A DNA stretch of 64,000 nucleotides from Sphingobacterium sp. B16(2022) (lineage in GTDB: Bacteria; Bacteroidota; Bacteroidia; Sphingobacteriales; Sphingobacteriaceae), in assembly GCF_012030425.1 (NCBI RefSeq), contig NZ_JAAUVN010000002.1, forward strand, positions 806,001 to 870,000, written 5' to 3'. The position numbers and the translations under genes were made by a program. Positions 17,462 to 26,940 of this stretch are shown piece by piece. The notes under the pieces are model-generated. The model ran no database searches. It worked only from the letters and a program-made list of their open reading frames with translations, and had not been told where the DNA came from. Within the stretch, counting starts at the first letter, position 1, and every line of letters starts with the position of its first letter.

Positions 17462-18220
17462 ATGTTAACAGCATTTTCATTAAAAGGCAAGACAGCCTTG
17501 ATAACAGGTGGCGGAACAGGTATTGGATTTGGAATAGCAAAAGCAATGTTGGAGGCGGGTGCGAGAGTGGTCATTGTAGGCCGTCGAGAAGAAACGCTAC
17601 AGCAGGCGCAACTCGAATTAGGAGGGGATGTTCATTATTTTGTCTTTGATCTAGCCAATACAGAAGCTATTCCAGGATTGATAGATCGTATAGAATCTGC
17701 AGTAGGGCCAATTGATATTTTAGTCAACAATGCAGGTGTTCATTTAAAAAAATATGCACTGGAAACTAGTGATGCTGAATTTGAAAAAATTATACAGACC
17801 AATGTGCTCAGTGTATTCAGCCTAAGCAGGTCGTGTGCCGCTAAAATGGTTGAAAGAAAAGATGGAGTTATTTTATTTATTGGGTCTATGACCGGAATGT
17901 TTGGTATGGATCGTGTCTCGGCTTACGGTACTTCTAAAACTGCTTTGACTGGCCTGATGCAAAATCTGGTCACAGAGTTTTCGAAATATAATGTAAGGGT
18001 CAATACGTTAGTTCCGGGATGGATAGAGAGTCCGATGTTTTTTAAAGCAATTGGTGACGATCCGCAGCGAAAAGAGAAGATCATTAATCGGATTGCTATG
18101 GAAGGTTTTGGAAAACCTGAAGACGTGGGAAATGCCGCAGTTTTTCTCTCCTCTCCAGCAGCACGTTATATCACCGGGGTTTTATTGCCTATTGATGGTG
18201 GGGCGACTGTTAATTTTTGA
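17462..18220 (+). CDS. Short-chain dehydrogenase/reductase (sugar dehydrogenase type)
   Basis: 252 residues, cytoplasmic. The classical SDR features are present: the nucleotide-binding TGGGTGIG (residues 15-22), VNNAG, the catalytic SAYGTSK with Tyr-x-x-x-Lys, and a C-terminal TGVLLPIDGGATV. Lying directly after a GH29 fucosidase and before a zinc-type dehydrogenase, it may be an L-fucose dehydrogenase or a 2-keto-3-deoxy-L-fuconate dehydrogenase of the oxidative fucose pathway. The SDR fold alone does not fix the substrate, and gluconate 5-dehydrogenase-like activity is also possible. Confidence 0.88.
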   Translation: MLTAFSLKGKTALITGGGTGIGFGIAKAMLEAGARVVIVGRREETLQQAQLELGGDVHYFVFDLANTEAIPGLIDRIESAVGPIDILVNNAGVHLKKYALETSDAEFEKIIQTNVLSVFSLSRSCAAKMVERKDGVILFIGSMTGMFGMDRVSAYGTSKTALTGLMQNLVTEFSKYNVRVNTLVPGWIESPMFFKAIGDDPQRKEKIINRIAMEGFGKPEDVGNAAVFLSSPAARYITGVLLPIDGGATVNF

Positions 18221-18257
18221 CCTAAGGTCAAATTGAACATAAACAAGTATTTTTTTA

Positions 18258-19283
18258 ATGAAAAACATGAAAGCAATTATATTGCATGAACCAGGCCGGT
18301 TCGAATATATTACCAAAGAAAAGCCATCAGATCTTAAACCTGATGATGTATTGTTGAAGATAAAGAAAGTGTCGATTTGCGGTACCGACCTCCATGCATA
18401 CAAAGGTAAGCAACCTTTTTTTACTTATCCACGTATTTTGGGGCATGAAGTATCTGCCGAAATTGTTGCAGTAGGAAGTGAAGTGAAAAGGCTTAAAATT
18501 GGAGATAAGTGCACAGTTGAGCCTTATCGTAATCTGGTAGAAGATCAGGCAGTGCGCAAGGGTAAAACAAATTGTGGGAGCACCTTAACCGTATTGGGCG
18601 TTCATGAAGATGGTGCAATGCAGGAATACATCACGTATAAAGCCACTAATGTACATCTTACAGAGGGGCTTGATGACGATCAGATTTCCTTGGTCGAACC
18701 TCTGGCGATTGGTGCGCATGCTGTAGACCGCGCTCAGATCTTGCACGATGACACAGTTTTGGTGATCGGTGCCGGCCCTATCGGATTGGGTGTTGCTGCT
18801 ATTGCGCGCTTGGCGGGTGTGAAAGTTGCGGTTGTGGATTTGTTACAAGGTAGGCTGGATTTTATTAAGCATAAATTTCCTGAAGTAGAAACCATCTTAT
18901 TGTCAGATACCATAGAAATGGATATCAGGGATGCCTTTAACGGAGAATTGCCTACCATGCTGTTTGATGCAACGGGTAGTAAAGTATCTATGGAAAATTC
19001 GTTTAACCTCGTTGCGCAAGGAGGAACTATTGTTTTTGTAGGATTATTTGTTGGATCTGTTACTTTTGATGATCCTAATTTTCATCGGAAAGAAATTACA
19101 TTAAAAGCAAGCCGTTCTGCCCGGGCTCAAGACTTTAAGAAAGTAATCCAGTTGATACAAGCGGGACTTATTGATACGGATGGATACATTACCCACCGGA
19201 TTCCTTTCGATCATCTTATTGATGACTTTGAAACGTTGTATCAACCAGACCAAAATCTGATTAAGGCTGTTATCGATTTTTAA
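18258..19283 (+). CDS. Zinc-type medium-chain alcohol/sugar dehydrogenase
   Basis: 341 residues (a second start at 18267 gives MKAIILHEPG). The catalytic zinc site is present: SICGTDLHAYKG (Cys) and LGHEVSAE (His-Glu). The NAD-binding GAGPIGLGVAA is at about residue 172. The lobe that normally carries four structural-zinc cysteines keeps only one (KGKTNCGS), so structural zinc is probably lost. The family covers sorbitol, galactitol, L-gulonate and threonine dehydrogenases. It is last in the operon after the GH29 and SDR genes and probably oxidises a sugar or sugar acid of the fucose route. Confidence 0.88.
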   Translation: MKNMKAIILHEPGRFEYITKEKPSDLKPDDVLLKIKKVSICGTDLHAYKGKQPFFTYPRILGHEVSAEIVAVGSEVKRLKIGDKCTVEPYRNLVEDQAVRKGKTNCGSTLTVLGVHEDGAMQEYITYKATNVHLTEGLDDDQISLVEPLAIGAHAVDRAQILHDDTVLVIGAGPIGLGVAAIARLAGVKVAVVDLLQGRLDFIKHKFPEVETILLSDTIEMDIRDAFNGELPTMLFDATGSKVSMENSFNLVAQGGTIVFVGLFVGSVTFDDPNFHRKEITLKASRSARAQDFKKVIQLIQAGLIDTDGYITHRIPFDHLIDDFETLYQPDQNLIKAVIDF

Positions 19284-19864
19284 TTTAGAAAATTATAAAT
19301 GCTGACGAAGAAAACTAGGTCGTTATAATAAATGACAGAATGAACTAGCCTTATTAATAACTCAAAAAAATGTTTTATATATACTTTTTGTTTCAAAATT
19401 ATTTAAAAATATAATATCCTTAAAGTTATTTTTTAAGATGGTTAGTGTGTGGTGCAGGAGCAATTCTGTGCCACATTTTTGTTTTAGTTGCTGATATGCT
19501 CTTATATTCAAAAACACATTATTATTTATTTACATTTTTAGTCCATTAAGACGTATGGTAAATAGCTTGAACAAATTGACCAGAGATATAAGATTTTGCT
19601 AGTATTTTATGTTAATATAGTATCAATACTGATTAATAATCCGTCAATCAAAACTATTTATTTAGGTTAATTTTATGATCAGTAGAGAACCAATGATATC
19701 ACTAAGAATCGAAGCACTTACCGGTAATATGTACTGATGATCGTCATGGACGATGGGAGGTTGGTTTTAAATCAATATGTGTCTTAGGAAAATAGGGTTT
19801 ATGGTGAACATGAATAAAACTTCGGAAATAGTGATAATTAAAAAATAACAGTTTAAATAAATAG
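19284..19864. other. Intergenic region, 581 bases, probable promoter of the fucD operon
   Basis: No open frame or RNA gene was recognised. It carries the sequence TTATGTTAATATAG (19607-19620), which matches 13 of 14 positions of the arm found before the GH29 gene (15808-15821), and a small palindrome ATCGTC-ATG-GACGAT at 19740-19754. Both lie upstream of the fuconate dehydratase and may be regulatory. Confidence 0.45.
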
Positions 19865-21085
19865 ATGATAACGAGATTTGATATCGAAGATAAACGCTTT
19901 CCTTTGAATACAGGAGCTGGAAGTGATGCTGTGCATAAAGACCCAATTTATTCTTATGCCGTAACCCGATTAATGGATGACAAAGGCCGTGTGGGTACTG
20001 GATTAGCCTTTACTATTGGGGCAGGTAATGAATTAGTATGTCAGGCTGCGGCCTTTTATGCTGAACGCTTAGTGGGCAAAGGGATAGAAGAAACAATGGC
20101 CGACTTTGGTCGCATATTCAATGCGCTAAGCAATGAACAGCAGTTTAGATGGTTGGGCCCCCATAAAGGAATTGTGCATTTGGCACTGGCTTCAGTAACC
20201 AATGCTTGTTACGATCTATGGGCGAAAACTAGAGGTGTGCCGCTATGGAAATTGTTGACCGATCTGACAGCTAAGGAGATTGTGAATACACTTGATTTAT
20301 CGTATTTAGAAGATGAATTGACCGCTCAGCAAGCGATTGCTTTGCTAGAAACGAATTTGGTCACGAAGGATAGCCGTATGGGTATCATTGATAGTGGCTA
20401 TACGGGATACGATACTTCAGTGGGCTGGTTTAACTACTCGGATGAGCAAGTGCGGGAGAATTGCCGTAGGGCTTTAGATAATGGTTTTAGTGCGATGAAG
20501 CTGAAGGTTGGAAGTACTGACCCGCTCCGTGATATTAAACGTGCTCATATTGTAAGGGAGGTAGCCGGCGATGCCGCTACAGTTATGTTGGACGCAAATC
20601 AGCAATGGACACTTCCGCAGGCACTGTCGATCTGTGATGAACTGAAAGCGATGAATCCCTATTGGATTGAAGAGCCTACACATCCAGATGATATTTTAGC
20701 ACATAAAACATTAACAGATGCAATAGCGCCAATTAAGGTTGCAATGGGTGAACATGTCCCCAATCGTATTGTATTTAAGAATTATCTACAGCTAAATGCC
20801 GCTGGATTTGTGCAGGTCGATGCTGTCAGGGTAGGTGGTGTTAGTGAATTTATCAGTGTAAGTTTATTATGTCGAAAATATAATATTCCGGTAGTGCCAC
20901 ATGTGGGCGATATGGGACAATTACATCAGCATCTGGTGCTTTTTAATCATATTTCCATGGGGCATGAAGCATTATTCTTAGAACATATTCCGCATTTAAA
21001 ATCCCATTTTGTACATCCTGTACAGATTGAAGGAGGCGTGTATAAAACTCCTATGGAAGTAGGAAGTAGTTGTGATTTACTTTAA
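19865..21085 (+). CDS. fucD: L-fuconate dehydratase (enolase superfamily)
   Basis: 406 residues. The N-terminal pattern GAGSDAVHKDPIYSYAV, TIGAGNELVCQAA and FRWLGPHKGIVHLALASVTNACYDLWAK is distinctive of L-fuconate dehydratase and its human homologue ENOSF1. The barrel shows the KxK base (AMKLKVGS), metal ligands in MLDANQQW, WIEEPTHPDD and MGEHVPNR, and the histidine region PHVGDMGQLHQH. The reaction is L-fuconate to 2-keto-3-deoxy-L-fuconate, so the cell uses oxidative rather than isomerase/kinase fucose breakdown. It is followed at 11 bases by a symporter, mutarotase and GH95 fucosidase. This is the most secure functional assignment of the locus. Confidence 0.88.
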   Translation: MITRFDIEDKRFPLNTGAGSDAVHKDPIYSYAVTRLMDDKGRVGTGLAFTIGAGNELVCQAAAFYAERLVGKGIEETMADFGRIFNALSNEQQFRWLGPHKGIVHLALASVTNACYDLWAKTRGVPLWKLLTDLTAKEIVNTLDLSYLEDELTAQQAIALLETNLVTKDSRMGIIDSGYTGYDTSVGWFNYSDEQVRENCRRALDNGFSAMKLKVGSTDPLRDIKRAHIVREVAGDAATVMLDANQQWTLPQALSICDELKAMNPYWIEEPTHPDDILAHKTLTDAIAPIKVAMGEHVPNRIVFKNYLQLNAAGFVQVDAVRVGGVSEFISVSLLCRKYNIPVVPHVGDMGQLHQHLVLFNHISMGHEALFLEHIPHLKSHFVHPVQIEGGVYKTPMEVGSSCDLL

Positions 21086-21096
21086 TTAATAATTTG

Positions 21097-22737
21097 ATGT
21101 TAGGATCGTTAGACTTAAGTATTGCCATCATTTATATACTACTCATCTTAGCGGTAGGGATATGGGCAGGGGTGAGTCAGAAACTCGAAAATAAAGGTTC
21201 TGCCAGTGACTATTTTTTAGCGGGCAAATCGTTGAAATGGCCGGCAATAGGACTTGCTCTTTTTGCAACAAATATATCAACGGTCCATTTAGTTAGTTTG
21301 GCACAGAGCGGATTTGATACCGGGTTGTTGAATGGTAATTTTGAATGGATGGCAGCTTTTACCCTTATCCTGCTTGCTTTGTTTTTTGTACCGTTTTATC
21401 TGAAGTCAGGTGTTTCAACTTTACCTGATTTCTTGGAACGTAGGTATGATAAAGCAAGTCGTGAATGGCTGACGATGATATCCATTGTATCGGCAATTGT
21501 GATTCATATCGCATTTTCGATGTTGGCAGGGGGGATTGTACTTAAAACACTTTTTGGTTTTGATATGTATTTGAGTATTACCGTTATCTGTATTATCACG
21601 GGCATCTATACGATACTCGGAGGTTTACGGGCCGTGGTTATAACGGAATCTATCCAGACTATTGTTCTTTTGGCTGGTGCTTTTATTATCAGTTTTGCTG
21701 CTTACGATAAGATGGGCGGATGGATTTCGATGAAGGATGTTTTGGTTGATGAAGGTCAGCTTGAACGATTATCGATGTTGCATCCCCATGGGGACAGTAG
21801 TGGTATGCCATGGTATGCCGTGATCTTAGGTTACCCCATTTTAGGTATCTGGTACTGGTGTGCGGATCAGACGATTGTGCAGCGGGTACTCGGTGCTAAG
21901 GATGAAAATCATGGCCGCGTAGGTGCACTTTTTTGTGGGTTTATTAAAATCTTGCCGGTTTTTATTTTTGTTCTTCCTGGATTATTTGCCTACACTTTAT
22001 TTAAAACGGGGCAGTTGGATCTGACAAGCTTAGGTGTTGACGTTGCCGGAAATGTAAATTCAAAAGGTATCTATACGTTGATGATTACACAATTGTTGCC
22101 ATCTGGTTTGATCGGGGTATTGGTCGCAGCTTTGCTATCGGGTTTAATGAGTCAGATATCAGGTGCACTCAATTCTATTTCCACTATGGTCAGCTATGAT
22201 ATCTATAAGCAGAAGAGACCACATGCAACAGATAAGCAGCTTATAACTGCAGGTAAAATCTCGGCAGTAGTAGCTATGGCTTTTTCTTTAGCTCTTCTTC
22301 CTTTGTTAGATAAATACGAAAGTATATTTAATGGAATCAACGATGTAATTGCACATATCGCACCGCCGATAACATGTGTATTTCTTTTAGGAATCTTTTG
22401 GAAGAAGGCTTCTGCGGCATCTTCGAAATGGACACTATGGATCGGTTCTGCATTGGGTGTGATTGTCTTTATCGCGAATAAGCTTTTACCAGGAACATGG
22501 ATAGGCCAGATCCCCTTTATGGTGATGGCCTTTTACCTGTTTATAATCTGTGTGTTGATACAAATCATATTTTCTTATCGTTTTCCTGTGCAACATACAG
22601 CCGAAAGTAAGGAATTATACTGGAAAAATCCACTGGAACCTCTTAAGGGAAAAGCTTGGAAAGGTATTGGAAATTATAGGGTATTATCGGGACTATTGTT
22701 ATTAATTGTTGTGGTATTATATGGAATATTTAAATAA
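21097..22737 (+). CDS. Sodium/solute symporter (SSS/SGLT-like), probable fucose uptake
   Basis: 546 residues; ATG 21097 is taken rather than the TTG just before it. About 14 hydrophobic segments; SSS features include DYFLAGKSLKWP, ATNISTVHLVSLAQSGF, PDFLERRYDKASREW, YWCADQTIVQRVLGAK and SGLMSQISGALNSISTMVSYDIY, which holds the sodium-binding serines. It is an inner-membrane sodium-coupled sugar carrier. Its place between L-fuconate dehydratase and a mutarotase makes L-fucose or a related deoxysugar the likely cargo. It is clearly diverged from the galactose-type symporter at 46559. Confidence 0.88.
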   Translation: MLGSLDLSIAIIYILLILAVGIWAGVSQKLENKGSASDYFLAGKSLKWPAIGLALFATNISTVHLVSLAQSGFDTGLLNGNFEWMAAFTLILLALFFVPFYLKSGVSTLPDFLERRYDKASREWLTMISIVSAIVIHIAFSMLAGGIVLKTLFGFDMYLSITVICIITGIYTILGGLRAVVITESIQTIVLLAGAFIISFAAYDKMGGWISMKDVLVDEGQLERLSMLHPHGDSSGMPWYAVILGYPILGIWYWCADQTIVQRVLGAKDENHGRVGALFCGFIKILPVFIFVLPGLFAYTLFKTGQLDLTSLGVDVAGNVNSKGIYTLMITQLLPSGLIGVLVAALLSGLMSQISGALNSISTMVSYDIYKQKRPHATDKQLITAGKISAVVAMAFSLALLPLLDKYESIFNGINDVIAHIAPPITCVFLLGIFWKKASAASSKWTLWIGSALGVIVFIANKLLPGTWIGQIPFMVMAFYLFIICVLIQIIFSYRFPVQHTAESKELYWKNPLEPLKGKAWKGIGNYRVLSGLLLLIVVVLYGIFK

Positions 22738-23161
22738 AAAGGTATTACTTCGATTTGTAATCGGGTTAGTGATGGTTTCATTAATCTTCGTCGGATGTAA
22801 AGATAACGGTTCACTTCAAAAGGTGAAACGGTATGCATCTGTCACTGGGCTTAAAGAGGAGAAAATAGAGGAGTATAAAAAGCTTCATGCAGCGGCATGG
22901 CCTAGTGTGTTAAAAATGATAAAAGAATGTAATATTCAGAATTACTCCATTTACTTAAAAAAAATAGACGGGAAAAACTATCTCTTTAGTTATTTTGAAT
23001 ATGTAGGTGATAATTTTGAATTGGATATGAAGAAAATGGGAGATGATCCGGAGACACAGCGCTGGTGGAAAGAGACGGATCCCTGTCAGATTCCGTTACC
23101 GGATGCTGCAGCAAAGGGTGCAACTTGGTCAGATATGGAAGAGGTTTTCCACACGGATTAA
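22721..23161 (+). CDS. RhaM-like sugar mutarotase with lipoprotein signal
   Basis: 146 residues; the start at 22721 overlaps the symporter stop and gives a proper signal. The mature part belongs to the L-rhamnose mutarotase family (DUF718): YASVTGLKEEKIEEYKKLHA, AAWPSVL, NYSIYLKK, FSYFEYVG and the tryptophan-rich TQRWWKETDPCQ. RhaM interconverts alpha and beta anomers of 6-deoxyhexoses. Canonical RhaM is cytoplasmic, but this one has a lipobox (IFVGC), so it should be a periplasmic lipoprotein presenting the right anomer of fucose to the adjacent symporter. Fucose rather than rhamnose is inferred from context only. Confidence 0.85.
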   Translation: MEYLNKKVLLRFVIGLVMVSLIFVGCKDNGSLQKVKRYASVTGLKEEKIEEYKKLHAAAWPSVLKMIKECNIQNYSIYLKKIDGKNYLFSYFEYVGDNFELDMKKMGDDPETQRWWKETDPCQIPLPDAAAKGATWSDMEEVFHTD

Positions 23162-23213
23162 AATGCATATTGTATCTTAGAATTTTCGCTATCGAAAAAT
23201 TTATTTGATTTTA

Positions 23214-23235
23214 ATTTCGTTTATGTAAACGAAAT
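23214..23235. promoter_or_regulatory. 22-bp palindrome, candidate operator
   Basis: ATTTCGTTTA-TG-TAAACGAAAT has perfect 10-bp arms around two bases, 79 bases before the GH95 start and 52 after the mutarotase stop. No T run follows, which argues against a terminator. The shape suits a dimeric repressor of LacI or GntR type, but no such gene is in the window. Confidence 0.55.
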
Positions 23236-23313
23236 CATATAATATATCATTAAACAGAGTGTCATGTGCTCATTTTTACCAATTAAAACCGACACTCATA
23301 ACTAATAATTGCA

Positions 23314-25737
23314 ATGAATAATACAAAGCAACTTGCTGCTTGTTTACTAATTTTTTGTATTGGTATTTCGACTTTGAAAGCCCAGGATGCAAAAAGGAAT
23401 AAAATTTGGTATGAAAGTCCGGCTAATGCACTTGTTAAAGATGCGGCAAATGGATGGGAAAGTGATCCCGAATGGCTGAAAGCATTGCCTGTAGGTAATG
23501 GTTCACTTGGAGCTATGGTATTTGGCGATGTTAACCATGAACGTATACAGCTTAACGAGATGACGTTATGGAGCGGTAGTATGGATGATGGCGATAATCC
23601 TGATGCACCGAACGCACTCAACAAAATTAGGCAATTGCTCTTTGAAGGAAAATACAAAGAAGCGACAGCGCTAACGAATAAAACACAGATAACGAAGGGT
23701 AAGGGATCTGGATCCGGAAATGGGGCAAACGTGCCTTTTGGTTGTTTTCAGACATTAGGTGATCTGCGGTTAGATTTTGGATCGGATAAACCATATCAAA
23801 ACTACTATCGCGAACTGGATCTGATGAGCGGAATAACGCGGTCAACTTTTATTCAGAATGGCGTCAAGTTTACGAGGGAAGTGTTTGCTAGTCATCCGGA
23901 TCAGGCTATTGTCATTCGTTTGACTGCGGATCGTCCCGGAGCAATTCAGGTTGCTCTGAACCTGGATCGACCGGAAAGGTTCGAGACACTTGTGGTTGAC
24001 AATAGGCTGCAGATGTCAGGAACGATGGACAACGGTAGAGGAGGAGATGGAATGAAATATATTGCGCAGGTCACTCCGGTGCTGGAAGGCGGAAAAATTA
24101 GTGCATTAGGTAAAGCGATCCAGATTACTGGGGCAAATGCATTGACTCTGATTGTGACGGCTAAGACAAATTATAAGCAGGAATATCCAACATTTGTTAA
24201 TCCAAATTTTGAAAAAGAGCATGCTCAAATCGTGGCTAAGATTGTGTCTAAAAAATATCCGCTTCTGAAAAAGAGACATACAGAAGATTTCTCGTCTTAT
24301 ATGGACCGAGTGGACTTTCGATTAGGAAATGTAAAGAATGATCAAGCAACAAACACCTTGATGGCTAGTAATGTGCAATCTGGGAATGAACAGGTTTTGT
24401 ATCCATTATATTTTCAGTATGGTCGATATCTCCTGTTGTCATCATCACGAGATGGTGGATTACCGGCAAATCTGCAAGGAATCTGGGCTAATAAAATACA
24501 GACTCCGTGGAATGGTGACTACCATACGGATATCAATGTTCAGATGAATTATTGGCCGGCGGAAGTGGCAAACTTATCGGAATCGCATCGACCATTGATG
24601 GACCTGATTGCTTCTTTAGTGGCCCCGGGTCAAAAGACTGCAAAAACACAATATCAAATGTCGGGTTGGGCCCTGCACCCGATCACAAATGTATGGGGGT
24701 ATACTTCTCCTGGAGAAAGTGCGAGCTGGGGCATGCACATTGGTGGTGGCGCCTGGATAGCGCAACATATTTGGGAACATTATGCTTTTACAAAGGATAA
24801 AGCTTTTTTAACCAAAGCTTATCCGATCTTAAAAGAGGCTTGTCTATTTTATTTGGACTGGTTGGTCGCTGACCCTAAAACTGGCTTTTTAGTTTCTGGT
24901 CCTTCTCCATCTCCTGAAAATTCATTTAAAGCTCCTGACGGTTCTGTGGCACAGATCAGTATGGGCCCATCACATGATCAACAGGTTATTTTTAACCTTT
25001 TTGAAAATACGCTTAAATCAGCTGCGATTTTGGGAGGTGAGCAAGATGCTTTTGTGAAAAAAGTACAGGTGGCTAAAGGGAAATTGGCAAGACCAACTAT
25101 AGGAAGCGATGGCAGGTTAATGGAATGGGCACATGAATTTGAGGAAGTTGAACCTGCTCACAGGCATTTGTCACATCTATTTGCCTTTTATCCGGGTAAC
25201 GAAATAACGGTGAATAAAACACCGGAGCTAGCTAAGGCGGTACAGAAATCTTTAGAAAAACGGGGTGATGATGGTGTGGGATGGACCTACGCATGGAAAA
25301 TTGCACTGTGGGCAAGGTTGCATAATGGTGATCGTGCATTGACGATGTTGAATAAGCAGTTGAGGCCAACTGGAGATATGAATACAAAATATGATGGTGG
25401 TGGTGGAACATATTATAATATGTTTGACGCTTGTCCTCCTTTTCAGATTGATGGTAATTTTGGTGTGATCGCAGGAATGGCTGAAATGCTTTTGCAAAGT
25501 CATGAAGATTTTATAGAATTGTTACCCGCATTGCCGCAAGGCTGGAGTGACGGTGAAGTATCAGGTTTAAAGGCTCGAGGAGCTGTCGAAGTGGATATGA
25601 ATTGGCAAGGAGGTAAATTGAAGTCTGCTTTTGTCAAAGCAAAATACGCTACTACCTGTAAAGTAAAATATAAGGGTCGTGTAGTTGAAGTCAAACTGAC
25701 TCCTGGAAAAAGCGTTAATTTACAGAAATTGCTATAG
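23314..25737 (+). CDS. Alpha-1,2-L-fucosidase-type glycoside hydrolase, GH95
   Basis: 807 residues with signal peptide (LLIFCIGISTLKAQ). The GH95 layout is an N-terminal beta-sandwich (ALPVGNGSLGAMVFG, IQLNEMTLWSG), an alpha/alpha six-barrel and a C-terminal beta domain. The active-site blocks are intact: LQGIWANKIQTPWNGDYHTD, NVQMNYWPAEVANLSE, SGPSPSPENSF with the expected glutamate, and PPFQIDGNFG carrying the aspartate of the DGN motif used as base in AfcA-type enzymes. It inverts the linkage and releases terminal L-fucose or L-galactose. Its position after the fucD, symporter and mutarotase genes gives it a consistent role in feeding fucose to that pathway. Confidence 0.92.
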   Translation: MNNTKQLAACLLIFCIGISTLKAQDAKRNKIWYESPANALVKDAANGWESDPEWLKALPVGNGSLGAMVFGDVNHERIQLNEMTLWSGSMDDGDNPDAPNALNKIRQLLFEGKYKEATALTNKTQITKGKGSGSGNGANVPFGCFQTLGDLRLDFGSDKPYQNYYRELDLMSGITRSTFIQNGVKFTREVFASHPDQAIVIRLTADRPGAIQVALNLDRPERFETLVVDNRLQMSGTMDNGRGGDGMKYIAQVTPVLEGGKISALGKAIQITGANALTLIVTAKTNYKQEYPTFVNPNFEKEHAQIVAKIVSKKYPLLKKRHTEDFSSYMDRVDFRLGNVKNDQATNTLMASNVQSGNEQVLYPLYFQYGRYLLLSSSRDGGLPANLQGIWANKIQTPWNGDYHTDINVQMNYWPAEVANLSESHRPLMDLIASLVAPGQKTAKTQYQMSGWALHPITNVWGYTSPGESASWGMHIGGGAWIAQHIWEHYAFTKDKAFLTKAYPILKEACLFYLDWLVADPKTGFLVSGPSPSPENSFKAPDGSVAQISMGPSHDQQVIFNLFENTLKSAAILGGEQDAFVKKVQVAKGKLARPTIGSDGRLMEWAHEFEEVEPAHRHLSHLFAFYPGNEITVNKTPELAKAVQKSLEKRGDDGVGWTYAWKIALWARLHNGDRALTMLNKQLRPTGDMNTKYDGGGGTYYNMFDACPPFQIDGNFGVIAGMAEMLLQSHEDFIELLPALPQGWSDGEVSGLKARGAVEVDMNWQGGKLKSAFVKAKYATTCKVKYKGRVVEVKLTPGKSVNLQKLL

Positions 25738-25821
25738 TCGTGATCACGGTACTGGCATAAAGTTGACAAGAAAAAGCTTATGGGCTTTTAATAATAAATA
25801 GCTATAAAAAGATCGAGTTCA

Positions 25822-26592
25822 ATGAAAGAATTGAAGGATAAAGTAATCTTGATTACCGGCGGAACAGCGGGGATTGGATTGGCCTGCACACAAGCGTATG
25901 TTGCTGCGGGGGCGTATGTCGCTGTCATCGGATTGGACGAGCTGAGTGTTGCGGAAACGATAAAAACAATAGGTGGTGAGCATCTGGGGATTTGCTGTGA
26001 TGTGTCTCAAGATCAGGATGTACGGGAGAGTGTAGAAAAGATAATAGCTCGTTTTGGAAAGCTAGATGCTATTCATAACAATGCCGGATTGGGTTCCCCA
26101 TCAAAACCTTTGCATACAACAACAGATGATGAGTGGGATCTCTTGATGAATGTGAATATCAAGAGTATCTTGTTGACGACACGTCATGGTTATCCTCATT
26201 TAAAAGCGTCGAAAGGCTGTATCATACATACAGGGAGTTTGGTGGGAGAGATCGGACAGGAAAATCATGCGGCTTATTCGGCGACAAAAGGTGCCATAAA
26301 TGCGCTTACTAAATCAATGGCGCTGGACTATGCAAAAGATGGAGTAAGGGTTAATACTGTGCTTCCTGCAGCAGTAATGACGCCAATGCTTAAGACATGG
26401 GCTCAGGAGCAGGCCGATCCCGATAAGGTCTTTGATTTTTTGAAAGATATTCATGCATTGGGCTACTGTCCTGATGGTGATGTGATCGCTGATGCCTGCG
26501 TATTTCTATTGTCTGATAAAGCACGCTTTATTACGGGAGTTAATTTACCGGTGAGCGGTGGTGCAGAGCTGGGTTACAGAAGAAATGTGTAG
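25822..26592 (+). CDS. Short-chain dehydrogenase/reductase
   Basis: 256 residues. The SDR motifs are TGGTAGIGLA (11-20), HNNAG, the catalytic AYSATKGA and the C-terminal TGVNLPVSGGAEL. It lies 84 bases after the GH95 gene, in the same direction as the fucD operon and before a strong terminator, so it is probably the last catabolic gene of that unit. Possible roles are L-fucose dehydrogenase or 2-keto-3-deoxy-L-fuconate 4-dehydrogenase; with the SDR at 17462 the locus has two candidates for these two steps. Confidence 0.87.
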   Translation: MKELKDKVILITGGTAGIGLACTQAYVAAGAYVAVIGLDELSVAETIKTIGGEHLGICCDVSQDQDVRESVEKIIARFGKLDAIHNNAGLGSPSKPLHTTTDDEWDLLMNVNIKSILLTTRHGYPHLKASKGCIIHTGSLVGEIGQENHAAYSATKGAINALTKSMALDYAKDGVRVNTVLPAAVMTPMLKTWAQEQADPDKVFDFLKDIHALGYCPDGDVIADACVFLLSDKARFITGVNLPVSGGAELGYRRNV

Positions 26593-26940
26593 CGTGTACT
26601 TAATCTTATTAATGAAGCAGGAAATAGAGATAGCCTTGGGGTTTCAAATTGAAACTCTGGCTCGGAAAATAAAGGTTGATGCTATCTATTGGTGCGTTAA
26701 GAATCGTCGATTACATATTTATTTTTTGGAATGATAGTATTATTGAATTAAAATCAATAAAAAGTTTTTATATTTTCAGTGTGGTATTAAAAAAAAGGAA
26801 AGTTCATCTACCGGATCGGTGAACTTTCCTTTTTTTTTACATGTTTTTGAGCATTTTGTCTATTGTCTATACCGCTGTCTGCTAGCTAAATTTGTGATTG
26901 TGTTAAATACACGATGTTGAATAAGGAATAAGCAAAAACT
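26593..26940. other. Intergenic region with strong terminator
   Basis: The 348 bases between the SDR and the GH2 gene hold the hairpin listed at 26788 and an AT-rich leader. No gene was seen. Confidence 0.5.
26788..26839 (+). terminator. Strong hairpin terminator
   Basis: AAAAAAAGGAAAGTTCA pairs with TGAACTTTCCTTTTTTT around a 13-base loop, with a 9-base T run. Confidence 0.9.
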
